From contig JABDPQ010000744.1 in NCBI GenBank assembly GCA_013042695.1, positions 1-5,504 on the forward strand: a DNA stretch of 5,504 nt, written 5' to 3'. Source of the DNA: Desulfobacterales bacterium. GTDB lineage: Bacteria > Desulfobacterota > Desulfobulbia > Desulfobulbales > Desulfocapsaceae. The first letter of the stretch is position 1; the number at the start of each line of letters is the position of its first letter. Both the position numbers and the translations under genes were made by a program. The notes under the pieces are model-generated. The model had not been told where the DNA came from. It did not search any database and saw nothing but the letters and a program-made list of their open reading frames with translations. Positions 1-5,504 of the stretch are shown one piece after another.

Positions 1-761
1 GCCTTACCCTTTATCTGAAGAGCATCCCTGTTCGCTGTCGAAGTAATCTCTCTGAGTTCCCGGTCAACCGTACCGAGAATTCGGGCTTTCTGACCTTCAC
101 CCATGGAGCGTTTTTCTGCAGCAATTCTCTTGCGCTCAGATATCATTCGGTCATAAACTCTATCTCTAACAGAGTCGATATAGTTGACTCGCTTGAACAC
201 GACGTCAACGAGCTCAATACCGTATTGCGGTGTGGCAAGGGCGGCAATTTCTAATATCTGATCGGATATGACATCACGTCCTCGATTAGGTTTGCTTCCT
301 GGCTCTTGGTTGGAGGGGGTCATTCGATCGAGCGTCCAGTCCGAACTGCGAATGATCTCAATCAGGTTGTTCTTGTTTACCATATCCCGTGTGGTGCCGT
401 TTATCATGTCATCGAGAAGTGATTGCGCTCGGTCCTCTGTTTTTACTGCCTGCATGAATTTCAGGGCATCAACGATTCTCCAGCGGGCGGTAACATCAAG
501 ATATACAAAGGTCTTGTCATTGGTTGGGATCTGGTTCGGGTCCCCGTCCCAGATATAGATTCGTTTATCGAATTCATTGACCTTCTGGAGAAACGGCATT
601 TTAAAATAGAGACCTGCATCGGTTTTTGGTGTTCCGATTGGTCTGCCGAACTGGGTTATCATGACCTGTTTGCCTTCCTCAACGATGAAAAAACCGTCAT
701 AGACAACAACGATACCTAGAAGGACGAGGCCAACCAGAAGAAAATTAGCTATTTGTTTCAT
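1..761 (-). CDS. hflC: HflC, FtsH-modulating membrane protein of the SPFH/band 7 family (C-terminus cut off by window edge)
   Basis: HflC pairs with HflK in a large inner-membrane complex that, in E. coli, encloses the AAA+ protease FtsH and modulates its degradation of membrane proteins. About 253 codons are present. E. coli HflC has 334 residues, so some 70-80 C-terminal residues lie beyond the left edge. My translation of the minus strand starts MKQIANFLLVGLVLLG, with one signal-anchor segment at about residues 5-22. The SPFH domain follows: ITQFGRPIG near residue 40, GLYFKMPF near 60, then a long helical stretch rich in charged residues (YDRMISERKRIAAEKR) leading into the stalk. The frame is open throughout. 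The start is supported by AAGGAA at 768-773, six bases before the ATG. It lies 27 bp behind hflK, with no terminator between, so the two are surely co-transcribed. HflC rather than HflK is indicated by gene order and by the lack of the Pro/Gly-rich N-terminal tail. Confidence 0.95.
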   Translation of the reverse strand, partial: MKQIANFLLVGLVLLGIVVVYDGFFIVEEGKQVMITQFGRPIGTPKTDAGLYFKMPFLQKVNEFDKRIYIWDGDPNQIPTNDKTFVYLDVTARWRIVDALKFMQAVKTEDRAQSLLDDMINGTTRDMVNKNNLIEIIRSSDWTLDRMTPSNQEPGSKPNRGRDVISDQILEIAALATPQYGIELVDVVFKRVNYIDSVRDRVYDRMISERKRIAAEKRSMGEGQKARILGTVDRELREITSTANRDALQIKGK

Positions 762-767
762 GATTTA

Positions 768-773
768 TTCCTT
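768..773 (-). promoter_or_regulatory. Ribosome binding site of hflC
   Basis: The minus strand reads AAGGAA, followed by six bases and then the ATG of hflC. It lies inside the 27-bp hflK-hflC gap, which argues for independent initiation on a shared transcript rather than coupling by overlap. Confidence 0.75.
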
Positions 774-788
774 AGTAATTGTAATCTT

Positions 789-1898
789 TTATTGGCCCGT
801 AGCAGTTGTGGCACCTGTTCGCAGGTTCAGTAATGGCAGAGGACTCTGCTGATCTTCGTCTATGACATAAGTTTTTTCAACGGTTGGAAGAATTTCCTGC
901 ATTGTTTCAAGGTACATACGCTGTCGGGTGACATCGGGAGCGTTTTTATATTCTGCCAGAATATCGAGAAATCGTATTGTTGCCCCCTCGGCGTCATTTA
1001 TCCGCTCCTTGGCATATCCATAGGATTCTTCAATGATTTTTTGCGCATTACCGCGGGCTGCGGGAATTACTCGATTATAGGTTTCTTCGGCCTCATTTAC
1101 CAGTCGCTTCATGTCCTGATCGGCCTCGTTGACCTCGTTAAAAGCCGGCTTGACCGGGTCGGGCGGGTTGATGTCCTGAAACTGAACCGTAACCAGACCA
1201 ACGCCTGCTTCAAGAAAGTTGAGTTGATCCTGCAACTCGGCCTTTACCTCCGCTGCGAGCAGATCTCTGTTACTGAGGACGTAATCAAAATCCATGTTTC
1301 CAACTACTCGTCTGGTAACACTTTCCGAGAGATCATGCACGGCTTGCCGGACGTCCTGAACCTTGAACAGGTAGTTTATCGGATCGCTGACGCGATACTG
1401 CACAATCCAGGCGACGTTGATAACATTTTTATCAGCAGTAAGCATCAGCGATTCCATGTCATATCCACGACTGTCAAGCGCAGAGCGGCCGCCCGAAGCT
1501 CTGGTGCGGAAGCCAAATTCCTGTTTTTGAATCTGCCTGACATTGACTTTGGTAAGATCCTCGATGTATGGGACTTTGAAATGCAGGCCCGGCTCGACCG
1601 TTCTGTTAAACTTACCGAATCGCAGTACAACGCCAACCTCGCTGGGTGCAACTTTGAAAAAGGATTGGTAAACGCCCTGAAGAACAACAATAATCAGGGC
1701 AACTACCAGAATTTTACCGATAACTGAGAATGGATTTGCTGGTTGTGATGGTGCTGGGGGTTCCCCATCACCTGAGTCGGACTTTTTTTTGTCAGAAAAA
1801 TAGTTCTGCAGCTTCTTTATGAGCTGCGCTACAATCTCTTCGGGGGTCTGTGGTCTCTTTTTCCTACCCCATGGAGGTTGTTGATCCTGGTTGGCCAT
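789..1898 (-). CDS. hflK: HflK, FtsH-modulating membrane protein of the SPFH/band 7 family
   Basis: HflK is the partner of HflC in the HflKC complex that cages FtsH in the inner membrane. The protein has 369 residues (E. coli HflK has 419). Residues 1-56 are a hydrophilic cytoplasmic tail with the N-terminal PPWG element typical of HflK and a Pro/Ser/Gly-rich linker at 41-55. One membrane anchor spans about 58-79 (VALIIVVLQGVYQSFF). The SPFH core begins at about 80: APSEVGVVLRFGKF (84-97), EPGLHFKVPY (102-111), and the family signature DINPPDPVKPAFNEV at 242-256. Residues 257-310 are a charged helix forming the stalk (NEADQDMKR, NRVIPAARGNA). The C-terminus (LPLLNLRTG, then Thr/Gly/Ala) resembles the LPLLDL-type tail of other HflK proteins. 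The start is fixed by AGGAG eight bases upstream. It is the first gene of an hflK-hflC operon. It lies 184 bp downstream of a rhomboid gene rather than next to hflX as in E. coli. Confidence 0.96.
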   Translation of the reverse strand: MANQDQQPPWGRKKRPQTPEEIVAQLIKKLQNYFSDKKKSDSGDGEPPAPSQPANPFSVIGKILVVALIIVVLQGVYQSFFKVAPSEVGVVLRFGKFNRTVEPGLHFKVPYIEDLTKVNVRQIQKQEFGFRTRASGGRSALDSRGYDMESLMLTADKNVINVAWIVQYRVSDPINYLFKVQDVRQAVHDLSESVTRRVVGNMDFDYVLSNRDLLAAEVKAELQDQLNFLEAGVGLVTVQFQDINPPDPVKPAFNEVNEADQDMKRLVNEAEETYNRVIPAARGNAQKIIEESYGYAKERINDAEGATIRFLDILAEYKNAPDVTRQRMYLETMQEILPTVEKTYVIDEDQQSPLPLLNLRTGATTATGQ

Positions 1899-1906
1899 TA
1901 ATACAT

Positions 1907-1911
1907 CTCCT
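1907..1911 (-). promoter_or_regulatory. Ribosome binding site of hflK
   Basis: AGGAG on the minus strand, eight bases before the hflK ATG. It fixes the start at the MANQDQQ reading. Confidence 0.75.
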
Positions 1912-1934
1912 ATGTTTTTTCTTGAGCCTGTTCT

Positions 1935-1968
1935 TTTGAAGTATGATCAGTCGGCCAGTGACTTCAAA
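1935..1968. repeat. Inverted repeat in the hflK leader
   Basis: A perfect 8-bp inverted repeat, TTTGAAGT (1935-1942) and ACTTCAAA (1961-1968), is separated by 18 bases. It lies 37 bases upstream of the hflK start. No T-run follows it on the minus strand, so it is not an intrinsic terminator. It could be a leader hairpin or a dyad operator. At this arm length, chance is also possible. Confidence 0.35.
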
Positions 1969-2082
1969 GGTTTCATCTATCGCTATATCTTTGATAACTT
2001 ATTAGTAGGGTAAGTATGTATCGGAGCAATTGCAAATCAAAACATCACAAGCTAATCCATAATTAACAAAGAAACAAGTTAT

Positions 2083-2997
2083 TTAAAATGTTGTGGAAAA
2101 TGGCGTGGACCAGCTGAAAAGCACGAGGCAAATACCACCGATGAGACAACATACCTGCAGGAAGGGGGACGTTCTTATTGTTGAAAACAGGTTGGTCTCA
2201 AGAAGAAGACCAAATATAAGCCCCGAAATCAACCCAAACAGATGGCTCCCAAGATCTGTACGCTCTCCAGAACTGCCAAGCATGGCAAGTAATGCGGCGC
2301 CAGCCATGAAAGGCACGAGCACTCTGATACCAAAGAACTGCCTTCGTTTAATAACCTGGTGCATGGAAAGCATCCCGATAGTGCTGAATACTGCCGTTGA
2401 AAAACCAACAAAGATATGATCGCTGCCATGTGCCAAGACATTGATATAATTACCAGCTGCTGCGGATAGTAGCAGGGCCAACAAACCAAGTCCGGCACCA
2501 TGTATTTGGAAAAAAAAGTAGACAAGAAATCCGCCTATTAAACAGTTTCCGGCAAGATGTGACAGATCTGCATGCAGCGTTAAAGCTGTCACCAGGCGAT
2601 ACCATTCACCATGCTTGAGAATTGCCTCGGCATTACCTGCTCCTGCTTGAAACCAAAACGAATGCTGGCGCCAGGGTCCGGTTTGTGTCAAGAAAAAGAG
2701 GGCCAGCGCGCCGACCAGCATTATTGTGGCACCGACGGCTGAATGTGCCGTCTGCTCAGTTTCTTCTATTATTGGCGGCCAATTACTGTTTTCAGCGAAG
2801 TAGCAATGCAGCTGATACATGGCTCGTTCGCGCTCGGCAGCGGCTACATAGATACTTGCAGAGCCGTCATCGTGTTGCTGGATTCGGTGATTGATACTCT
2901 TGGCAGAAAGAACAAGAGAACAGGTGATGATCGTATTGCGGTTGCGGGAAGAAAAAACTTCGAGTTCTTCAGATGTTTGATTGGCCTGGGAATCCAT
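2083..2997 (-). CDS. Rhomboid family intramembrane serine protease with soluble N-terminal domain
   Basis: Rhomboids cleave substrates inside or next to transmembrane segments with a Ser-His dyad. The 304-residue product has a soluble part (1-85) and then about seven hydrophobic segments: 88-106, 147-165, 167-189, 195-215, 225-242, 250-267 and 278-297. This is a six-helix core plus one extra C-terminal helix. Core motifs match the family: GEWYRLVTALTLHA at 130-143 (the L1 loop W-R motif), HxxxN at His147/Asn151 (matching E. coli GlpG His150/Asn154), nucleophile Ser200 in GFSTAVF, and catalytic His252 in GSHLFGLISGL. All catalytic residues are present, so it should be active. The N-terminal domain has a TCSLVLSAKSINHRI stretch and ends near AENSNWPP. 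It resembles the small alpha/beta domains found ahead of some bacterial rhomboids (DUF2007-like or GlpG-N-like), which is inference. The ATG is preceded directly by an in-frame TGA, and no other start codon precedes the conserved part, so the start is firm despite lacking a good Shine-Dalgarno. Its substrate is unknown. Confidence 0.92.
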   Translation of the reverse strand: MDSQANQTSEELEVFSSRNRNTIITCSLVLSAKSINHRIQQHDDGSASIYVAAAERERAMYQLHCYFAENSNWPPIIEETEQTAHSAVGATIMLVGALALFFLTQTGPWRQHSFWFQAGAGNAEAILKHGEWYRLVTALTLHADLSHLAGNCLIGGFLVYFFFQIHGAGLGLLALLLSAAAGNYINVLAHGSDHIFVGFSTAVFSTIGMLSMHQVIKRRQFFGIRVLVPFMAGAALLAMLGSSGERTDLGSHLFGLISGLIFGLLLETNLFSTIRTSPFLQVCCLIGGICLVLFSWSTPFSTTF

Positions 2998-3128
2998 TCA
3001 ATAGCGTCGTTTGCAAACTTGTGAACTCTGGTCTGTACAGTGTATCTGCATTTATAGCGTCTCAGGTGGCTGTCATGAGTAATAGGCGTTGATAAATCGT
3101 TGGTTGCTTCACGCCTCAAGCATCAATT
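2998..3128 (-). promoter_or_regulatory. Presumed promoter region of the rhomboid gene
   Basis: A 131-bp gap separates the pckG terminator from the rhomboid start. Since the terminator should end the pckG transcript, a promoter is expected here. A TATAAA (minus strand, about 3052-3057) could be a -10 box, but no good -35 box lies 16-18 bases upstream. Other small structures are a direct repeat ATAGCGTC (3001-3008 and 3054-3061), a palindrome CTGTACAG (3033-3040) and an inverted repeat AGGCGT/ACGCCT (3084-3089, 3111-3116). None can be assigned to a known regulator. Confidence 0.3.
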
Positions 3129-3158
3129 AAAAAAGGCTACCCGATGGGCAGCCTTTTT
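3129..3158 (-). terminator. Rho-independent terminator of pckG
   Basis: On the minus strand the RNA folds as GGCTGCCC, loop AUC, GGGUAGCC. The eight-pair stem has one G-U wobble and is flanked by A-rich and U-rich arms that extend it, ending in UUUUUU. It begins 26 bases after the pckG stop. On the plus strand the wobble becomes an A-C mismatch, so the structure favours minus-strand transcription, though the A/T arms could also work weakly in the other direction. Confidence 0.85.
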
Positions 3159-3184
3159 GGGTTGCAGAAGATAAAAGCAGAATG

Positions 3185-5140
3185 CTAAATCAGACGGTCA
3201 GTTGAAACAACAGCACCATACTTTTCTTTGAGAGCAAGTAATTCAGCTTTCTGCTGCGTATACACATGGAATAACTGGGCCGGAATATCGGACTCTTTGC
3301 TGTAGGCCTCTGTCTGCATATCGATACGATGGATGATATTATCCAAATAAAGCGCAAACTGCATATCGTAGAGAGATCTTGGATACTCTTTGTCAATTGA
3401 GACGAACAGTTCTTTGAGGTCCTCATAAAGCGGCAGATAGCCGATTGGTGTGTCAATTGCTTTAACGTCACCATTGGCAAAGAGTTCGAGCCAGCCAAGC
3501 CAGACTTTAACATCTCTCTTTTCCCCAAGAAGCGTGTCACCGGTGCCGCCCCGATTGCCATGGGTGAGAAAGTAGTTGAGCCCTGCCATGATTGGCCTGC
3601 CGGCTTCTGAAAGTTTAGCGGAATTGAAGAAGGAAAATTGAGCATCCATATAGTCGGCAAGCGCGCCGGGTATGAAGGGTGCATTGGCCCATGGTTGTCG
3701 TCTGACACCCACGGCGCCAATCTCAGTAGCAGTGGCCTTGGAAACGATTGATGCACCTATGACAACCCCTTCGTCCATGTTTTTTGCAACCCACACAGGC
3801 GGCATGGTGTCGCTATCTCTCCCGGAATAGGTGATAACTTTTACCGGTACACCAGCAGGATCTTCAGCCGCCTCAGTATTGTGGTTGGCAATTGCAGATG
3901 CCAGCAGGGTGCAGCGAGAATTCTTATGAGACATAGGAATAAGGTTCCCCTCACTATCTGTCTTTCCTGTATGCCACTCACCCTGGAAGTTGACCCCTTT
4001 TTCGGGTGTCTTCTCACCGTTGCCAACCCAGTGGGGAACACCCTGCTCATCGATAAGGACGTTAGACCAGATCACCTCGGTCCCGTCTCCTCGGAGACAA
4101 TCCATCAGAAAGGGATCCCCTTCACGGTTTACATCTTCAACGATACCGAAAATACCTTTTTCAGGATTGATAGCCCGCACTGTGCCATCGGGGGCTATCC
4201 AGATTTGAGCCAAATCGTCGCCAATGAAATCAGAGCCGACCATGGCAGTTGTTGTCTTTCCGCAACCAGATGGTGCAGCCCCTGCCATAAATGTTTTACG
4301 GTCCCCAGGTCCGGTGATGCCGGTAATGAACATATGTTCCGAGAGGTGTTCTTCTTTTTTATAGTAGGTGGCATAGTCGACGCAGAAACGGTGATTGCCC
4401 TTTTTCATCAGCAGCGTATTGCCAGCATAGGTGCAGAACGTTGAGAAGGTCGTCAGCCAGCTCCTGTCCATGAATATTCTGGCATTGGGAACATCTTCAG
4501 TGCGATTTGGCCCTTCGGAGTGCAGGTTGGTAAAAAAGATGCCGACGCGCTCGACTTCTTTGTCGAATTGATCGTAACAGTTACGATACAGCAGTTCGGC
4601 ACTATGCAGAACATACGTTGATGATGAGAGCTCAATTGCCGGGACGGATGCTTCTGCTCCAACGGGTCCACGACTATAGAAACCAATCATCATCGTCATC
4701 CCATGCATGATACCATCCATGTGCTCTTTGACATACCCGGTTGCCTCGGAACGCAAAACAGATTTAGCCAGGGAGCTTATTTTCTCATCTTCATTGATGA
4801 TATAAAACGTTTGGTTAACAAGACGGGCCTGATCTTGTGGCAGGTCGAAATGGATAGTGTGACCATCTTTGGCTAACTTTTTTTCTTCTCCTTTGGAAAG
4901 CGAATACTCTCTAATCCACTGAATATCTTCCGGTGAGCCGGAGTTGACAAAAACAGCATCTGGTTTGCATATAGAAATGGCGTTGGCAATTTTAATGAGG
5001 GCATCACTATTTTTGATAGGGGCAAGCTTTGCCAGGTTACCACTATCCAGATTTGCTTCAATTACCGCCTGAGCTTGAGGCAGTGTTGTGAGTGCCCCGA
5101 CAGTTGCCAGTATATCGGCACCTTTTTTTAATTCGAGCAT
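3185..5140 (-). CDS. pckG: Phosphoenolpyruvate carboxykinase, GTP-type (EC 4.1.1.32)
   Basis: This cytosolic enzyme interconverts oxaloacetate + GTP and PEP + GDP + CO2, for gluconeogenesis or, in reverse, anaplerosis. The product has 651 residues, somewhat longer than the usual 590-625 of GTP-type enzymes. From the ATG start: Y-A-G-N at 238-241 followed by Lys246-Lys247 (the YGGN...KK metal-site region), EHMFITGITGPG from 268 with the metal-ligand His269, P-loop APSGCGKTTT at 289-298 with the reactive Cys293, IGDD at 306-309 (metal-binding Asp), and NSRCT at 407-411 (Asn/Arg substrate contacts). A C-terminal TPIGYLPLY completes the pattern. These and the NSR motif place it in the GTP family, not the ATP family (pckA), but the sequence is divergent: YAG replaces YGG, and the P-loop lacks the usual FPSACGKTN. 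I chose the ATG at 5138-5140 because AAGGAG lies six bases upstream; a TTG 21 bases earlier has no Shine-Dalgarno. A strong upstream promoter and a terminator make it a single-gene unit. Nucleotide preference is inferred from family. Confidence 0.93.
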   Translation of the reverse strand: MLELKKGADILATVGALTTLPQAQAVIEANLDSGNLAKLAPIKNSDALIKIANAISICKPDAVFVNSGSPEDIQWIREYSLSKGEEKKLAKDGHTIHFDLPQDQARLVNQTFYIINEDEKISSLAKSVLRSEATGYVKEHMDGIMHGMTMMIGFYSRGPVGAEASVPAIELSSSTYVLHSAELLYRNCYDQFDKEVERVGIFFTNLHSEGPNRTEDVPNARIFMDRSWLTTFSTFCTYAGNTLLMKKGNHRFCVDYATYYKKEEHLSEHMFITGITGPGDRKTFMAGAAPSGCGKTTTAMVGSDFIGDDLAQIWIAPDGTVRAINPEKGIFGIVEDVNREGDPFLMDCLRGDGTEVIWSNVLIDEQGVPHWVGNGEKTPEKGVNFQGEWHTGKTDSEGNLIPMSHKNSRCTLLASAIANHNTEAAEDPAGVPVKVITYSGRDSDTMPPVWVAKNMDEGVVIGASIVSKATATEIGAVGVRRQPWANAPFIPGALADYMDAQFSFFNSAKLSEAGRPIMAGLNYFLTHGNRGGTGDTLLGEKRDVKVWLGWLELFANGDVKAIDTPIGYLPLYEDLKELFVSIDKEYPRSLYDMQFALYLDNIIHRIDMQTEAYSKESDIPAQLFHVYTQQKAELLALKEKYGAVVSTDRLI

Positions 5141-5146
5141 GCTGTA

Positions 5147-5152
5147 CTCCTT
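5147..5152 (-). promoter_or_regulatory. Ribosome binding site that sets the pckG start
   Basis: AAGGAG on the minus strand, six bases before the ATG at 5138-5140. If translation began at the TTG ending at 5161, this motif would lie inside the coding region (codons AAG GAG), so it decides for the shorter protein. Confidence 0.8.
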
Positions 5153-5219
5153 GCTATTCAATGGATTTAGGAGACAAGATCTTTTGTCGACCGTGCGGTA
5201 AAATCTTGCGATTCCGGGA

Positions 5220-5247
5220 ATGATAAAATTTAATTTGATTCAGTCAA
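5220..5247 (-). promoter_or_regulatory. Sigma70-type promoter of pckG
   Basis: The minus strand carries TTGACT (5242-5247; five of six matches to the -35 consensus), a 16-base AT-rich spacer and TATCAT (5220-5225; five of six matches to the -10 consensus). The predicted start near 5212 gives a leader of about 70 nt. An ATTCC-G-GGAAT palindrome (5211-5221) overlaps the expected start point, and a GACAA/TTGTC dyad (5173-5188) lies in the leader. Either could serve regulation, but neither matches an operator I recognise. A second TTGACT lies 25 bp upstream. Confidence 0.65.
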
Positions 5248-5504
5248 TAAGTATTACATCAGCACCAGTCAAGGCCGCTAGAGCTTGTTTGAGAGGTTTT
5301 TACAAAAAGCTGACATAAGTAGTTTGCAGTGCTTACTATTAGTCTGTGAACATGGGCAGAGGCGATGATATCCTGATATTGGGGCATACCAAGAGATTGC
5401 CTCTTTTAATGATTCGTGCTATAGCCTCTGACCAGATTGATAATCCGTTGTTATAGATAGACGGGGAGTTTAGGTCCCGATGGATCTTATAGGCAGTTCA
5501 GTAC
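5248..5504. other. Gene-free upstream region to the window edge
   Basis: Together with the pckG leader this makes about 360 bp without a convincing gene. All three minus-strand frames entering from the right edge meet stops within about a dozen codons, so no upstream minus-strand gene ends here. On the plus strand an ATG at 5480-5482 opens the last eight codons (MDLIGSSV) and has GGGGAG 11 bases upstream. It could be the start of a divergent gene, but too little is visible to call one. No tRNA, repeat array or terminator is evident. Confidence 0.5.

Larger units (their letters stand above)
1899..2082 (-). promoter_or_regulatory. AT-rich spacer upstream of hflK; probable promoter region
   Basis: This 184-bp gap between the rhomboid stop and the hflK start is long enough for a promoter and is AT-rich. 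The best sigma70-like pair on the minus strand is TTGCAA (about 2029-2034) with TACCCT 17 bases on, which is weak. No intrinsic terminator for the rhomboid transcript is visible, so read-through from the rhomboid gene into hflKC is possible. I cannot name a convincing operator other than the inverted repeat listed separately. Confidence 0.3.

Noticed and set aside
268..719. Two plus-strand open frames of about 96-98 codons over hflC
   Set aside because: They overlap the conserved hflC frame on the opposite strand and look like shadows.
1041..1727. A 228-codon plus-strand open frame antisense to hflK
   Set aside because: It lies wholly within the strongly conserved hflK gene, has no family resemblance, and is explained by the codon pattern of the opposite strand.
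3033..3040. CTGTACAG palindrome as a possible LexA site
   Set aside because: SOS boxes of the E. coli type need CTGT and ACAG separated by eight bases; here they are adjacent, and no SOS gene is nearby.
2844..3119. A 91-codon minus-strand frame overlapping the rhomboid 5' end and its upstream gap
   Set aside because: It is out of frame with the rhomboid, has no family motif, and overlaps the well-supported N-terminal domain of that gene.
3881..4444. A 187-codon plus-strand open frame antisense to pckG
   Set aside because: It is fully inside the conserved PEP carboxykinase gene and its translation shows no recognisable domain.
5282..5310. AGCTTGTTT...AAAAAGCT as a possible terminator
   Set aside because: Arms pair imperfectly, the stem is AT-rich without a GC core, and no gene ends beside it.
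5352..5456. A 34-codon plus-strand open frame (MGRGDDILILG...)
   Set aside because: No ribosome binding site precedes it and the length is expected by chance.

Overview
The window reads as ordinary chromosomal sequence from a Gram-negative bacterium. All recognised genes lie on the minus strand, so the order of reading is from the right edge to the left. An HflK/HflC pair with an inner-membrane rhomboid protease implies an energy-transducing inner membrane. The unusual GTP-type PEP carboxykinase, the style of the HflKC proteins and the moderate GC content (mid-40s % by eye) fit a deltaproteobacterium of the Desulfobacterota, perhaps Desulfobulbales-like. This placement is inference from protein character; no database search was possible.

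Layout, in the direction of transcription. (1) 5141-5504 is a gene-free upstream region with a good sigma70-type promoter (TTGACT-N16-TATCAT) for the next gene. (2) 3185-5140 encodes a GTP-dependent phosphoenolpyruvate carboxykinase of 651 aa. Its start is the ATG preceded by a clear Shine-Dalgarno, not the longer TTG reading 21 bases upstream. (3) 3129-3158 is an intrinsic terminator that closes the pckG unit. (4) 2083-2997 encodes a 304-aa rhomboid serine protease with catalytic Ser200 and His252 and a soluble N-terminal domain of about 85 residues. (5) A 184-bp spacer follows, with an 8-bp inverted repeat in the hflK leader. (6) 789-1898 is hflK, and (7) 1-761 is hflC, whose C-terminal part runs off the left edge. 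hflK and hflC are 27 bp apart and form an operon.

The genes fall into two functional groups. pckG is a stand-alone unit of central metabolism, interconverting oxaloacetate and PEP. The rhomboid, HflK and HflC are all inner-membrane proteins connected with proteolysis or membrane-protein quality control: HflK/HflC form the large complex that surrounds and modulates the FtsH protease, and rhomboids cut transmembrane segments. In enterobacteria hflKC follows hfq-hflX, whereas here a rhomboid sits directly upstream. I see no mobile element, CRISPR array, rRNA or tRNA gene, and no clearly new system. The points most worth a second look are the rhomboid's N-terminal domain and neighbourhood, and the altered active-site motifs of the PEP carboxykinase.
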